The position numbers and the translations under genes were made by a program. A model generated the notes under the pieces. That model worked only from the letters and a program-made list of their open reading frames with translations. It did not search any database and was not told the DNA's origin. A stretch of DNA of 64,000 bases from Allomesorhizobium camelthorni (GTDB lineage Bacteria; Pseudomonadota; Alphaproteobacteria; Rhizobiales; Rhizobiaceae). The number at the start of each line of letters is the position of its first letter. The stretch's first letter is position 1. The stretch spans positions 1-64,000 of the forward strand of contig NZ_JAAKZF010000021.1 in NCBI RefSeq assembly GCF_011045125.1, read 5' to 3'. Positions 53,153 to 61,655 of the stretch are shown here, in pieces.

Positions 53153-55762
53153 ATGGCTTACAAACGTCAGATCGACCGCCTGCCCATCATCCCAGCAGAT
53201 GCCAAGGTTCACAATGTCGTCTGCCACTATTGCATCGTCGGCTGCGGCTATCACGCCTATACCTGGGACGTGAATCGCCAGGGCGGCACAGCGCCCGACC
53301 AGAACGTCTTCGGTGTGGACCTATCGCAGCAACAGGAGGCGGAAACGCCCGCCTGGTATTCCCCGTCGATGTACAACATCGTCAAGCAGGACGGAAAAGA
53401 CGTTCACATCGTCATCAAACCGGATACCGAATGCGTCGTGAACTCCGGCCTCGGCTCGATCCGCGGCGCCCGCATGGCCGAAATGAGCTTCAGCCGGGCG
53501 CGCAACACCCAGCTTCAGCGCCTGACCGACCCGATGGTCTGGCGCTACGGCCAGATGCAGCCGACCTCCTGGGATGACGCGCTCGACCTCGTCGCGCGCG
53601 TGACAGCGGCCGTAATCAAGGAACAGGGCGATGACGGAGTGTTGGTCTCGGCCTTCGACCACGGCGGCGCCGGCGGCGGCTACGAGAACACCTGGGGCAC
53701 TGGAAAGCTTTATTTCGGCGCCATGAAGGTCAAGAACATCCGCATCCACAACCGCCCGGCCTACAACTCGGAGGTTCACGCCACGCGCGACATGGGCGTG
53801 GGTGAACTCAACAACTGCTACGAGGACGCAGAGCTCGCCGACACGATCATGGTCGTGGGCGCGAATCCTCTGGAGACGCAGACGAATTACTTCCTCAATC
53901 ACTGGATACCGAACCTACGCGGGACCTCAACTGAGAAGAAGAACGCTGAGCTGCCGGACGAGCCACACGAGCCCGCCCGCGTGATCATCGTCGATCCGCG
54001 CCGGACCGTGACGGTCAATGTCTGCGAGGTCGAGGCGGGCAAGGATCGCGTCCTGCACCTGGCGATCAACTCCGGCACGGATCTCGCGCTCTTCAACGCC
54101 TTGTTGACCTACATCGCCGAGCAGGGCTGGACGGACCGGGAGTTCATTGCCGCCTCGACCAATGACTTCGACAAGGCGCTCGCCGGCAACCGGACGACGC
54201 TGGAGCAAGCCGCTGAGATAACCGGCCTCACCGTCGAGCAGATCAAGCAAGCGGCAGCCTGGATCGCTGAACCAAAGGAAGGAAAACGGCGGCGGACGAT
54301 GTTCGCCTACGAGAAGGGACTGATCTGGGGCAACGACAACTACCGGACCAACGGCGCACTCGTAAACCTCGCCCTGGCGACGGGAAACATCGGCCGCCCC
54401 GGCGGTGGTTGCGTCCGCCTTGGCGGCCACCAGGAGGGCTATTCGCGGCCCTCGGACGCGCATGTCGGGCGACCCGCCGCTTACGTCGACCAGTTGCTGA
54501 TCCAGGGCAAAGGCGGCGTACACCACATCTGGGGATGCGACCACTACAAGACGACGCTCAACGCGCACGAGTTCAAGCGACGGTACAAGGAGCGAACCGA
54601 CATGGTGAAGGACGCCATGTCATCTGTCCCCTATGGGGACCGCCAGGCGACCGTGGACGCGATCATGGGCGCAATCCGCGAAGGCGGCTTGTTCTCGGTC
54701 GACGTGGACATCATCCCGACCAAGATCGGCCAGGCGAGCCATGTCTGGCTGCCTGCCGCGACCTCGGGCGAGATGAACCTCACCTCAATGAACGGCGAGC
54801 GGCGCATGCGGCTCACCGAGCGGTATATGGACCCGCCTGGCCAATCGATGCCGGACTGCCTGATCGCCGCGCGGCTGGCCAACAACCTCGAACGGGTTTT
54901 CCGCGAGGCGGGCGACACTGCGGTTGCCGACCAGTTCAAAGGCTTCGACTGGAAGTCCGAAGAAGACGCCTTCATGGATGGCTACCACCAGCACGAGAAG
55001 GGCGGCGAGTTCGTCACCTATGCCCGTCTGCGTGCGATGGGAACCAACGGCTTCCAGGAGCCGGCGACTGGACTGGAAACCACCGGTCCCGTGGCGGCTG
55101 GAACTTCGACCGGTGAACCCGGTGAGGTCCTCGGCGGCCCGACCATCGAGGGCGCACGTGGGAAGGAGCCGGTGCAGGAGGCGGCACCGACCAATGCCGG
55201 GGCTGCGCCGACGCCGCCTGCCGGAAGCGAGCGTATCGTCGGAACCAAGCGACTTTACGCCGACGGCAAATTCAACAAGGAGGATGGCAAAGCTGTCTTC
55301 ATGGAGACGCAGTGGCGGGGCCTGCAGGCAGCTGGCAAGCAGGCGGAGAAGGACAAGTTCGCCTTCCTGATCAACAACGGCCGCACCAACCATGTCTGGC
55401 AGAGCGCCTACCTCGACCAGCAGAATGAGCTGGTCATGGACCGCTGGCCCTATCCCTTCATCGAGATGCATCCCGCCGACATGGAGGAGTTGTCGCTAAA
55501 GCAAGGCGATCTGGTCGAAATTTACAATGACAACGGCTCGACCCAGGCAGCTGTGTATCCGACACCGACGGCGAAGCGGAAGGAAACCTTCATGCTGTTC
55601 GCTTATCCCACCGGGGTGCAAGGCAACGTCGTGTCGGCTGGGGTAAACGAGTTCATCATCCCGAACTACAAGCAGACATGGGCGAACATCCGGAAAATCT
55701 CCGATGCACCGGAGAGCGTGAAGCACCTCTCGTTCAAGTCGCAGGAATACCCAGCGACCTGA
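53153..55762 (+). CDS. aioA: Arsenite oxidase large molybdopterin subunit AioA
   Basis: An 869-residue DMSO-reductase-family protein that oxidises As(III) to As(V) with a Mo bis-MGD cofactor. The N-terminal Cys24-x2-Cys27-x3-Cys31 (VVCHYCIVGCGYHAY) holds the 3Fe-4S cluster. It has no signal peptide and is co-exported with Tat-bearing AioB. It is longer than typical AioA (about 825-845) owing to a Gly/Ala/Pro/Thr-rich linker at about residues 637-692. The aioB gene is 13 bases upstream. No cytochrome c or moeA gene follows, as it does in several other aio clusters. Confidence 0.95.
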   Translation: MAYKRQIDRLPIIPADAKVHNVVCHYCIVGCGYHAYTWDVNRQGGTAPDQNVFGVDLSQQQEAETPAWYSPSMYNIVKQDGKDVHIVIKPDTECVVNSGLGSIRGARMAEMSFSRARNTQLQRLTDPMVWRYGQMQPTSWDDALDLVARVTAAVIKEQGDDGVLVSAFDHGGAGGGYENTWGTGKLYFGAMKVKNIRIHNRPAYNSEVHATRDMGVGELNNCYEDAELADTIMVVGANPLETQTNYFLNHWIPNLRGTSTEKKNAELPDEPHEPARVIIVDPRRTVTVNVCEVEAGKDRVLHLAINSGTDLALFNALLTYIAEQGWTDREFIAASTNDFDKALAGNRTTLEQAAEITGLTVEQIKQAAAWIAEPKEGKRRRTMFAYEKGLIWGNDNYRTNGALVNLALATGNIGRPGGGCVRLGGHQEGYSRPSDAHVGRPAAYVDQLLIQGKGGVHHIWGCDHYKTTLNAHEFKRRYKERTDMVKDAMSSVPYGDRQATVDAIMGAIREGGLFSVDVDIIPTKIGQASHVWLPAATSGEMNLTSMNGERRMRLTERYMDPPGQSMPDCLIAARLANNLERVFREAGDTAVADQFKGFDWKSEEDAFMDGYHQHEKGGEFVTYARLRAMGTNGFQEPATGLETTGPVAAGTSTGEPGEVLGGPTIEGARGKEPVQEAAPTNAGAAPTPPAGSERIVGTKRLYADGKFNKEDGKAVFMETQWRGLQAAGKQAEKDKFAFLINNGRTNHVWQSAYLDQQNELVMDRWPYPFIEMHPADMEELSLKQGDLVEIYNDNGSTQAAVYPTPTAKRKETFMLFAYPTGVQGNVVSAGVNEFIIPNYKQTWANIRKISDAPESVKHLSFKSQEYPAT

Positions 55763-55774
55763 CGCCGTCTCACG

Positions 55775-55811
55775 CGATCCCGCCGCGGCCCCAAAGGCTT
55801 CGGCGGGATCG
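55775..55811 (+). terminator. Terminator-like hairpin after aioA
   Basis: CGATCCCGCCG (55775-55785) pairs perfectly with CGGCGGGATCG (55801-55811), 13 bases after the aioA stop, followed by TCTTGTC. A stable 11-base-pair stem with a weak T tract. Confidence 0.65.
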
Positions 55812-56107
55812 TCTTGTCAGGACGGCGCAACGCCCGAGGAGGCCGACATCGAAACCGCCACCGCCGCCCTCGCAAACGAAGCTGCGGCGCAGGTGCCGAC
55901 GGCAGGGTCATCCCGTTGATATCGCCGCCGCCAATTGTCGCCCTCTAGAGAAGGCCGATCTCGTAGCGGCCAACCCGCATCAAATCACCCGACCTCATCC
56001 AAACGGTTCGCAGGCCTGGATGCGCGCAGGCCCCGTGGTCTCCCTTTTTCCTTTCTCGGCTGTCTCAATGTCACAATGCTGTCTCGAATATCGTTGATTA
56101 TGGATAT
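55812..56107. other. Gap between aioA and arsR
   Basis: About 300 bases with no convincing gene; open frames here have no known motif or ribosome-binding site. The final 20 bases hold an inverted repeat ATATC-N10-GATAT (56088-56092/56103-56107) directly before the arsR start, a candidate ArsR operator. Confidence 0.45.
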
Positions 56108-56440
56108 ATGGATAAGAAACTCGCATTGGCGGCACTGGCATCACTTGGACAGGAAACTCGCCTGGACATCTTCCGGCTTCTCGTCAAGGCGGGCGCGGAG
56201 GGCGTGCCTGCCGGCGAGGTCGCGTCCCGGCTGGGGGCAGTTCAGAACACCACTTCCGCGCATTTGAAAATCCTCCATCACGCAGGCCTGGTCCGTGCCG
56301 AGCGGGACGGCCGCATCGTGCGCTACGTCGCCGACATGACCGGATTCCGCGACCTGCTCGCCTACCTGATGGAAGATTGCTGCAACGGTTCGCCGGAGCT
56401 TTGCCGTCCTGTGATCAACGCTGTCACCTGTGAGTGTTAG
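56108..56440 (+). CDS. arsR: Arsenic-responsive repressor ArsR
   Basis: A 110-residue winged-helix repressor (LGQETRLDIFRLLVKAGAEGVPAGEVASRLGAVQNTTSAHLKILHHAGLVRAERDGR). It lacks the ELCVCDL metal box of E. coli ArsR and instead has C-terminal cysteines Cys91, Cys92, Cys99, Cys108 and Cys110 (DCCNGSPELC and CEC), the arrangement of the Acidithiobacillus ferrooxidans-type As(III) site. It leads the operon arsR-arsC-aqpS-arsC. Confidence 0.92.
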   Translation: MDKKLALAALASLGQETRLDIFRLLVKAGAEGVPAGEVASRLGAVQNTTSAHLKILHHAGLVRAERDGRIVRYVADMTGFRDLLAYLMEDCCNGSPELCRPVINAVTCEC

Positions 56441-56453
56441 AAAGGATCCGCCA

Positions 56454-56963
56454 ATGAGCGACCAACCATTCAACGTGCTTTTCTTGTGCACCGGGAATTC
56501 GGCCAGGTCCATTCTCGCCGAGGCGATCCTGAACCGGGTCGGCCAAGGCCGCTTCAATGCGTTCTCCGCCGGATCACAGCCGAAAGGCGAGGTGCATCCC
56601 TATGCGCTTCAGCTGCTCAAGAGCCTCAACCATGATGTCTCCTTTGCCCGCTCGAAAAGCTGGGAGGAGTTCGCCGCGCCGGGCGCGCCGGAGATGAACT
56701 TCGTCTTCACCGTTTGCGACAATGCTGCAAATGAAGCCTGTCCGGTATGGCCGGGGCAGCCGATGACGGCGCACTGGGGCGTGCCGGACCCTGCGGCGGT
56801 CGATGGCACCGAGGCCGAGAAGCATTTGGCTTTCGCCGAGGCTTACCGGATGCTCAACAGCCGCATTTCGATCTTTACCAGCCTTCCGATGGCGTCAATC
56901 GACAAGCTCGCCCTGCAGAAGCGGCTCGACGAAATCGGCCAGAACCTGCCAAAGGCGGGATGA
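56454..56963 (+). CDS. arsC: Arsenate reductase ArsC, low-molecular-weight phosphatase family
   Basis: A 169-residue cytoplasmic enzyme that reduces As(V) to As(III). The P-loop is FLCTGNSARS (C-x5-R) at about residue 14, and the catalytic Asp is in HWGVPDPAAVDG. ATG 56454 follows AAAGGA; an upstream GTG is within arsR. An additional Cys pair region (FTVCDNAANEACPVWPG, about residues 83-99) supplies the resolving thiols expected for this family. It is coupled to aqpS by a four-base overlap. Confidence 0.92.
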   Translation: MSDQPFNVLFLCTGNSARSILAEAILNRVGQGRFNAFSAGSQPKGEVHPYALQLLKSLNHDVSFARSKSWEEFAAPGAPEMNFVFTVCDNAANEACPVWPGQPMTAHWGVPDPAAVDGTEAEKHLAFAEAYRMLNSRISIFTSLPMASIDKLALQKRLDEIGQNLPKAG

Positions 56964-57655
56964 GCGCGGCTGTTGATTTGCCGCGCCGTCTGGCGGCCGA
57001 GGCGCTGGGCACGGGCATCCTCGTTGCAACCGTGATCGGCTCCGGCATCATGGCGGATCGGCTGACGGACGATGTCGCGCTCGCGCTGCTCGGCAACACA
57101 CTGCCGACCGGCGCGATCCTGGTAGTGCTGATCTCCATCCTCGGCCCGCTCTCTGGCGCGCATTTCAACCCGGCCGTCACGCTGGTCTTTTCCCTTCGAC
57201 GAGAGATCGCCGCGAGCGAGGCGCTCGCCTACTGCGCGGCACAGGTGGCGGGCGGTGTTGCCGGCACGCTGCTCGCGCACGCCATGTTCCAACTGCCGAT
57301 CTGGCAGGCCTCGACCACGGTGCGCAGTGGCGGCGCGCAATGGCTGGCGGAAGGAGTCGCGGCGTTCGGCCTCGTCTTCACCATTCTCGCCGGCCTCCGC
57401 TTCCGCTCCGACGCGATCCCCTGGCTGGTCGGCCTCTACATCACCGCCGCTTACTGGTTCACGGCCTCAACCTCCTTCGCCAATCCGGCGGTCGCCATTG
57501 CCCGCGCCTTCTCGGACACATTCGCGGGCATTCGCCCGATCGACGTGCCGGGGTTTGTCCTTGCCGAACTCCTCGGCGCGGTTTTGGCGCTCGCGCTGGC
57601 CAGCTGGATGCTTGCCGAACCGAAACCTATACAGCAGACAAGGCCTGCGGAATGA
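56960..57655 (+). CDS. aqpS: Aquaglyceroporin AqpS (MIP family), arsenite channel
   Basis: A 231-residue membrane channel with six helices and two NPA motifs: HFNPAVTLV (about residue 71) and FANPAVAIARAF (about residue 175). Ar/R-type Arg follows the second NPA (ARAF). In Sinorhizobium meliloti an ars-encoded AqpS lets As(III) formed by ArsC leave the cell down its gradient; the same role fits here because no ArsB or Acr3 pump is present in the window. The start overlaps the preceding stop. Confidence 0.93.
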   Translation: MSAAVDLPRRLAAEALGTGILVATVIGSGIMADRLTDDVALALLGNTLPTGAILVVLISILGPLSGAHFNPAVTLVFSLRREIAASEALAYCAAQVAGGVAGTLLAHAMFQLPIWQASTTVRSGGAQWLAEGVAAFGLVFTILAGLRFRSDAIPWLVGLYITAAYWFTASTSFANPAVAIARAFSDTFAGIRPIDVPGFVLAELLGAVLALALASWMLAEPKPIQQTRPAE

Positions 57656-58074
57656 CTGTCACCATCTACCACAACCCGGAATGCGGGACCTCGCGCAACA
57701 CGCTGGCCATGATCCGGCAGTCCGGCGAGGAGCCGGAGGTGATCGAATATCTGAAGACGCCGCCTTCGCGTGAGAAGCTGGTCGAGCTCATCGCGGCCAT
57801 GGGCATCACCCCGCGCCAGCTCTTGCGCGAGAAGGGCACGCCCTATGCCGAACTCGGGCTCGGCGATCCGAAATGGAGCGACGACGAGTTGATCGATTTC
57901 ATGTTGGCGCACCCGATCCTCATCAACAGGCCGATCGTAGCCACGCCCAAGGGCACGAGGCTGTGCCGGCCGTCGGAAGCTGTCCTCGACATCCTGCCCA
58001 ATCCGGACATCGGTCCTTTCACGAAAGACGACGGCGAGGTCGTGATCGACGCGTCTGGAAAGCGCGTGCGCTGA
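57652..58074 (+). CDS. arsC: Arsenate reductase ArsC, glutaredoxin-dependent (ArsC/Spx fold)
   Basis: A 140-residue enzyme unrelated to the first ArsC. The catalytic Cys11 is in TIYHNPECGTSRNTL, and the arginines of HPILINRPIVATPKGTRLCRP are the oxyanion-binding positions of this family. It uses glutathione and glutaredoxin. It overlaps aqpS by four bases and ends the arsR operon. Confidence 0.93.
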   Translation: MTVTIYHNPECGTSRNTLAMIRQSGEEPEVIEYLKTPPSREKLVELIAAMGITPRQLLREKGTPYAELGLGDPKWSDDELIDFMLAHPILINRPIVATPKGTRLCRPSEAVLDILPNPDIGPFTKDDGEVVIDASGKRVR

Positions 58075-58101
58075 AGCTATTTCGATTTCGTCGAGGCAGG
58101 G

Positions 58102-58129
58102 TTGACCCGCACCCGGTACCATCTATATT
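58102..58129 (+). promoter_or_regulatory. Putative arsH promoter
   Basis: TTGACC (58102-58107) and TATATT (58124-58129) are spaced by 16 bases, 57 bases before arsH. AGTATATCG at 58134-58142 recalls the ATATC half-site before arsR, so ArsR may also act here. Confidence 0.5.
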
Positions 58130-58185
58130 TCCAAGTATATCGAAATTAGGCTGCGCCGTGGAGCGCGGATGCCCGGAGTTCTGCA

Positions 58186-58920
58186 ATGACCGATGCCGCA
58201 TGTCCGATCGACACCTTCCCGAACATCGACGAGGACCAGTTCCAGCCCATCGACCCGGTCGCGCTCTTCGACGCGCCGCGCGCCGCCCATCCGCCTCGGA
58301 TCCTGATGCTCTACGGCTCCTTGCGGGAACGCTCATATTCGAGGCTGGCGACGGAAGAGGCGGCGCGAATCCTGCGGAGGCTCGGAGCCGAAGTGCGCAT
58401 CTTCAATCCTTCCGGTCTGCCGCTTCCGGATTCCACGCCGACCGATCATCCCAAGGTCAAGGAGCTTCGCGATCTGTCGTTGTGGTCTGAGGGGCAGGTC
58501 TGGTGCTCGCCGGAACGTCACGGATCAATGACGGGCATCATGAAGGCCCAGATCGACTGGCTGCCGCTGTCGCTCGGCGGCGTTCGCCCGACCCAGGGCC
58601 GCACGCTTGCGGTCATGCAGGTCTGCGGCGGCTCCCAGAGCTTCAACGCCGTCAACCAGCTTCGGATCCTCGGCCGCTGGATGCGGATGTTCACGATCCC
58701 CAACCAGAGCTCGGTCGCCAAGGCGTTCGCCGAATTCGACGAGGCTGGGCGGATGAAGCCCTCCTCGTACTACAACCGCATCGTCGACGTAATGGAGGAA
58801 CTGGTGAAGTTCACCCTGCTGCTGCGCGACCGTGCCGGCTACCTGACGGACCGCTACTCCGAACGGGTCGAAAGTGCGGACGAGGTGGCCAAGCGGGTCA
58901 ACCAGCGGAACATGACCTAG
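58186..58920 (+). CDS. arsH: Arsenical resistance flavoprotein ArsH
   Basis: A 244-residue NADPH-dependent FMN reductase-type protein. The FMN phosphate loop is [22 protein letters not shown] (about residue 44) and [21 protein letters not shown] is the conserved ArsH segment near residue 107. Characterised ArsH proteins oxidise trivalent methylated and aromatic arsenicals. It has its own promoter-like sequence. Its stop codon overlaps that of the convergent small gene (shared CTAG). Confidence 0.95.
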   Translation: MTDAACPIDTFPNIDEDQFQPIDPVALFDAPRAAHPPRILMLYGSLRERSYSRLATEEAARILRRLGAEVRIFNPSGLPLPDSTPTDHPKVKELRDLSLWSEGQVWCSPERHGSMTGIMKAQIDWLPLSLGGVRPTQGRTLAVMQVCGGSQSFNAVNQLRILGRWMRMFTIPNQSSVAKAFAEFDEAGRMKPSSYYNRIVDVMEELVKFTLLLRDRAGYLTDRYSERVESADEVAKRVNQRNMT

Positions 58921-59114
58921 GAAGCGTCGTCGCGAGTTTCCTCATACATGCTCCATGAGAGTTCCACCAAGCTCAAGAGAACATCTTCCTTGCTCCAGCC
59001 CGCCGTGACTGCAGTTTGGACAATTTCCTGGATCAGCGGACGCAATCGGCGTTCACATTCGACCAGCAACTCATCATTTTCAGTGGGAGGGCTGGCGAAG
59101 TCGAATTTGGCCAT
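58917..59114 (-). CDS. Small acidic protein of unknown function
   Basis: A 65-residue protein ([20 protein letters not shown] start), predicted mostly helical and acidic, with no signal peptide or membrane segment. AGGTGA lies upstream of the ATG at modest spacing. It resembles small uncharacterised rhizobial proteins in style ([34 protein letters not shown]), but I cannot name a family. It converges on arsH with a four-base overlap. Confidence 0.55.
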   Translation of the reverse strand: MAKFDFASPPTENDELLVECERRLRPLIQEIVQTAVTAGWSKEDVLLSLVELSWSMYEETRDDAS

Positions 59115-59819
59115 TGCAAGATCACCTGGCAGTTTCTTGCCGCAGAGTAGCGGAGATTTCCGAGATCACTTTCTGGGTGTAAGTTAACTCAGGCATTGCT
59201 CACCCGACACGATCCCATTGTCACCGGCATTAGCTCCCAACAATTTGAAAGACGCAACCCGGAATACAACCAATTTGCCGAAATACATTTCTGATTCCAA
59301 AAAACTCCCCGGGTTAACCGCGTCAAAACGTCAATGCTGGCGAAACTGAAGATGGAAACGTCTACGATCGCCACTGCGTGCTCGGTGGTGGCATCCTAGC
59401 ATTTTTTGCTTTATGGCGGCAGTATGGCGCAATTGACCCTCAGCGCGACATCTACACTATCGACAAGTACGTCAGGTCGATATTCTAGTTTTATAGTATA
59501 ACTCCATCCATATAAATATGGAGCGAAATTCGAGGTTAAAAAGCAAAATTGCTCTATAATTTATTATCCATTTACCTTTCATGGAAGTATGCTCATTTTT
59601 TGAGCAAATTAGTTGTGGCTAATGGTCACTCTTTATTTTATATAGTTGTTGCCAAAGTCAACTCTCGCGGTTAGCTTCTCGAATTATGGCAATCCAAGGG
59701 CCTTTTTGCGGCGCCAATACGGCACGAGGCTTGCGCATTTTTGATTGCGTGCAAGGCAATAGCCTTAGGCGCAATCACCGATGGGCACGTTTGGCCAGCG
59801 GCATTGGGGGCAAGGTGGG
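59115..59819. other. AT-rich non-coding region
   Basis: About 700 bases with no supported gene. From about 59400 to 59680 the base composition is strikingly AT-rich compared with the rest. It contains palindromes such as TCCATAT-AA-ATATGGA (59507-59522) and AGCAA-AA-TTGCT (59542-59553). It may be a regulatory or acquired segment before the AraC gene. Confidence 0.6.
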
Positions 59820-60731
59820 ATGGACCAGACGACGGGTAGCCTGGATACCCTCAACTACGAGCCCGATCGGCGAAGCGCCCATCCAAAAATTCTCGATGTC
59901 ATTCCCGAAAGTGCTGGCCCGCGTATAGCAACGGCGAGGGGCGGTGCGATCCATTGCGTCCGCGGGCCGGGATCACAGGCGGTGCTGGCGGAAAGCCACT
60001 TCGCGGCGGTCATGCTCGCCCCGGCGCCGGGGAACCGGGCGGCGTTGGGAAGCGACAGAATGCTGGAATACGATGCGCCGGTCGGAGCGCTGGTCATCCA
60101 CCCGGCGAATGTCGAAGGTCGCGCGGTCTGGTCGTCGACCAGAGAAAGCGTGATCATCGCTATCAGGCCCGAGAGCATGGCCGAGCTGGCTGCCAGTGAA
60201 CTGGATGCCGGCCATGTCGCGATTCAGCCGCCGGCTTTCGGGACCGTCGACCCCCAGGCTCTGTACCTCGCGCAGTTGCTGAAAGCGGAACTGACGCAGA
60301 GGGAAACCCCGAACGAGCTCTACGTCGACTCTCTGGTCACCATGTTCGGCGTGCACATTCTTCGAAACTACACAGGAGTGCAACAGTTGCCACCAGCGCC
60401 GAAGGGCGGTCTGTCGAACCGCAGCGCCCGCAGGGTTCAGGAATTCCTGGAGGTGAATTTTTCCAGCAAGATCTCGGTGGCCGACCTTGCCGCGGTGTCC
60501 GGCCTTTCACCGCGCCACTTCATCCAGGCTTTCACGAGGACCTTCGGCGAACCGCCGCACAAACATCTCCTCCGCCTGCGCCTAAGTTTCGCCGAAAGAC
60601 TGCTCGTCAAGGGCGAAATGCCAATTGCGGAGGTCGCTCACTTGAGCGGGTTCTCGAGCCAGAGCCATTTGACGACAGCGATGATGAAATACCGCCGAAT
60701 AACGCCGATGCAGGTGCGGCGAAAAGGGTAA
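59820..60731 (+). CDS. AraC family transcriptional regulator
   Basis: A 303-residue protein from ATG 59820, after GGGGGCAAGGTGGG. The last 100 residues form two helix-turn-helix units (ISVADLAAVSGLSPRHFIQAFTRTFGEPPHKHLLRLRLSFAERLL and MPIAEVAHLSGFSSQSHLTTAMMKYRRITPMQVRR). The N-terminal 200 residues are a ligand-binding part I cannot classify. It may regulate the adhesin genes that follow 500 bases downstream, but nothing proves this. Confidence 0.88.
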   Translation: MDQTTGSLDTLNYEPDRRSAHPKILDVIPESAGPRIATARGGAIHCVRGPGSQAVLAESHFAAVMLAPAPGNRAALGSDRMLEYDAPVGALVIHPANVEGRAVWSSTRESVIIAIRPESMAELAASELDAGHVAIQPPAFGTVDPQALYLAQLLKAELTQRETPNELYVDSLVTMFGVHILRNYTGVQQLPPAPKGGLSNRSARRVQEFLEVNFSSKISVADLAAVSGLSPRHFIQAFTRTFGEPPHKHLLRLRLSFAERLLVKGEMPIAEVAHLSGFSSQSHLTTAMMKYRRITPMQVRRKG

Positions 60732-61235
60732 GCACGCATTCGAAATTCCGAGGCCACGGGGGTGCCCGCCGGGCTGAATCTGTTCGGGTGGACCCTGGCG
60801 TGCGGGAGCCGGGTCTCGGCACCGCACTTTTTTGAAACAAAATCGGAGTTTTCTGGAATACGGCGCGGCAAAAGTCTGTCTTCCTTACCCTTACGGAATC
60901 GTCCAGGGTCCGGAGCTTTCCGCTAGGCATCGATGCGGCGTCGGAATTACCGACGTGATGCTTCGGCGGCGCGACTAGGCATCGCGATACGAAGCTCTCC
61001 TCTGACGGTTGCACATCCGAGGAGGCCTTCATGCGAAAGCCAGTTTCGCTGTGCGATGCTGCGCGTCGTCCAGAAAACCAGTTTGCTGGTGCAGCCAGAC
61101 TTCACGCTACCGCTCCCGGCGGCACAGTGAAGATTTCCAATGCGCCCTCTACCGCACGTCGCCGATATCGGGAGGCCTCACGGGCGCCATGGCGCCCCGG
61201 ACAAAGAATCCCATGCCGTTGTTCATGAAACGCCG
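60732..61235. other. Intergenic region before the adhesin operon
   Basis: About 500 bases with open frames only of chance type and no known motif. The codons before 61236 that continue the following open reading frame upstream look non-coding. The promoter for the adhesin operon should lie here, but I cannot point to it. Confidence 0.4.
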
Positions 61236-61655
61236 ATGAACGTGCAGTTTCCGGAATTCGAGCTCTTTGGTCCCAAGGTCGAGGCGGCTTGGGCCGCCTT
61301 ACAGCGCCAATACGCCGACCGTATAACCGGCGCGGAACTGGATCATCTATTTGCCTGTCTCGTCTTTGGTTTGACCTCTCCAGCATACGGTGATCAGGAA
61401 CCGGCTCTCCATTTCAATGTCTGCCGCGCGTTGGTGGCGATGAAACTCCCGCCCGACCGAACCGAAGCTGCCCTGCACACGACTCCCGAACCTACACAGC
61501 CATGGGTCGCGGGCGCCTGTGCGCTGATCGAGAGCCAGGGCGCGAAGATGGGGCGCGCCCTTCAGGAAAAGACGTCCAATCTCGAAGACTTTTCAACCGC
61601 CAAGGCGAATGCGGCAACAGGAAGCCTGGGCAAAAACGAGGAAAACGCAACATGA
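61236..61655 (+). CDS. Hypothetical protein coupled to the adhesin gene
   Basis: A 139-residue protein with no signal peptide. The N-terminal 90 residues are amphipathic and helical (FGPKVEAAWAALQRQYADRITGAELDHLFACLVFGL), and the last 30 are Ala, Asn and Glu rich. I do not recognise it. Its stop overlaps the adhesin ATG (ATGA at 61652-61655), so the two are translated together; a role in adhesin biogenesis, chaperoning or regulation is possible. The start could also be upstream, but no better ribosome-binding site was seen. Confidence 0.55.
   Translation: MNVQFPEFELFGPKVEAAWAALQRQYADRITGAELDHLFACLVFGLTSPAYGDQEPALHFNVCRALVAMKLPPDRTEAALHTTPEPTQPWVAGACALIESQGAKMGRALQEKTSNLEDFSTAKANAATGSLGKNEENAT

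Noticed and set aside
55678-56097. Open frames between aioA and arsR considered as a cytochrome c gene
   Set aside because: No CxxCH motif or signal peptide was found in any frame, so the usual cytochrome c partner is not encoded here.
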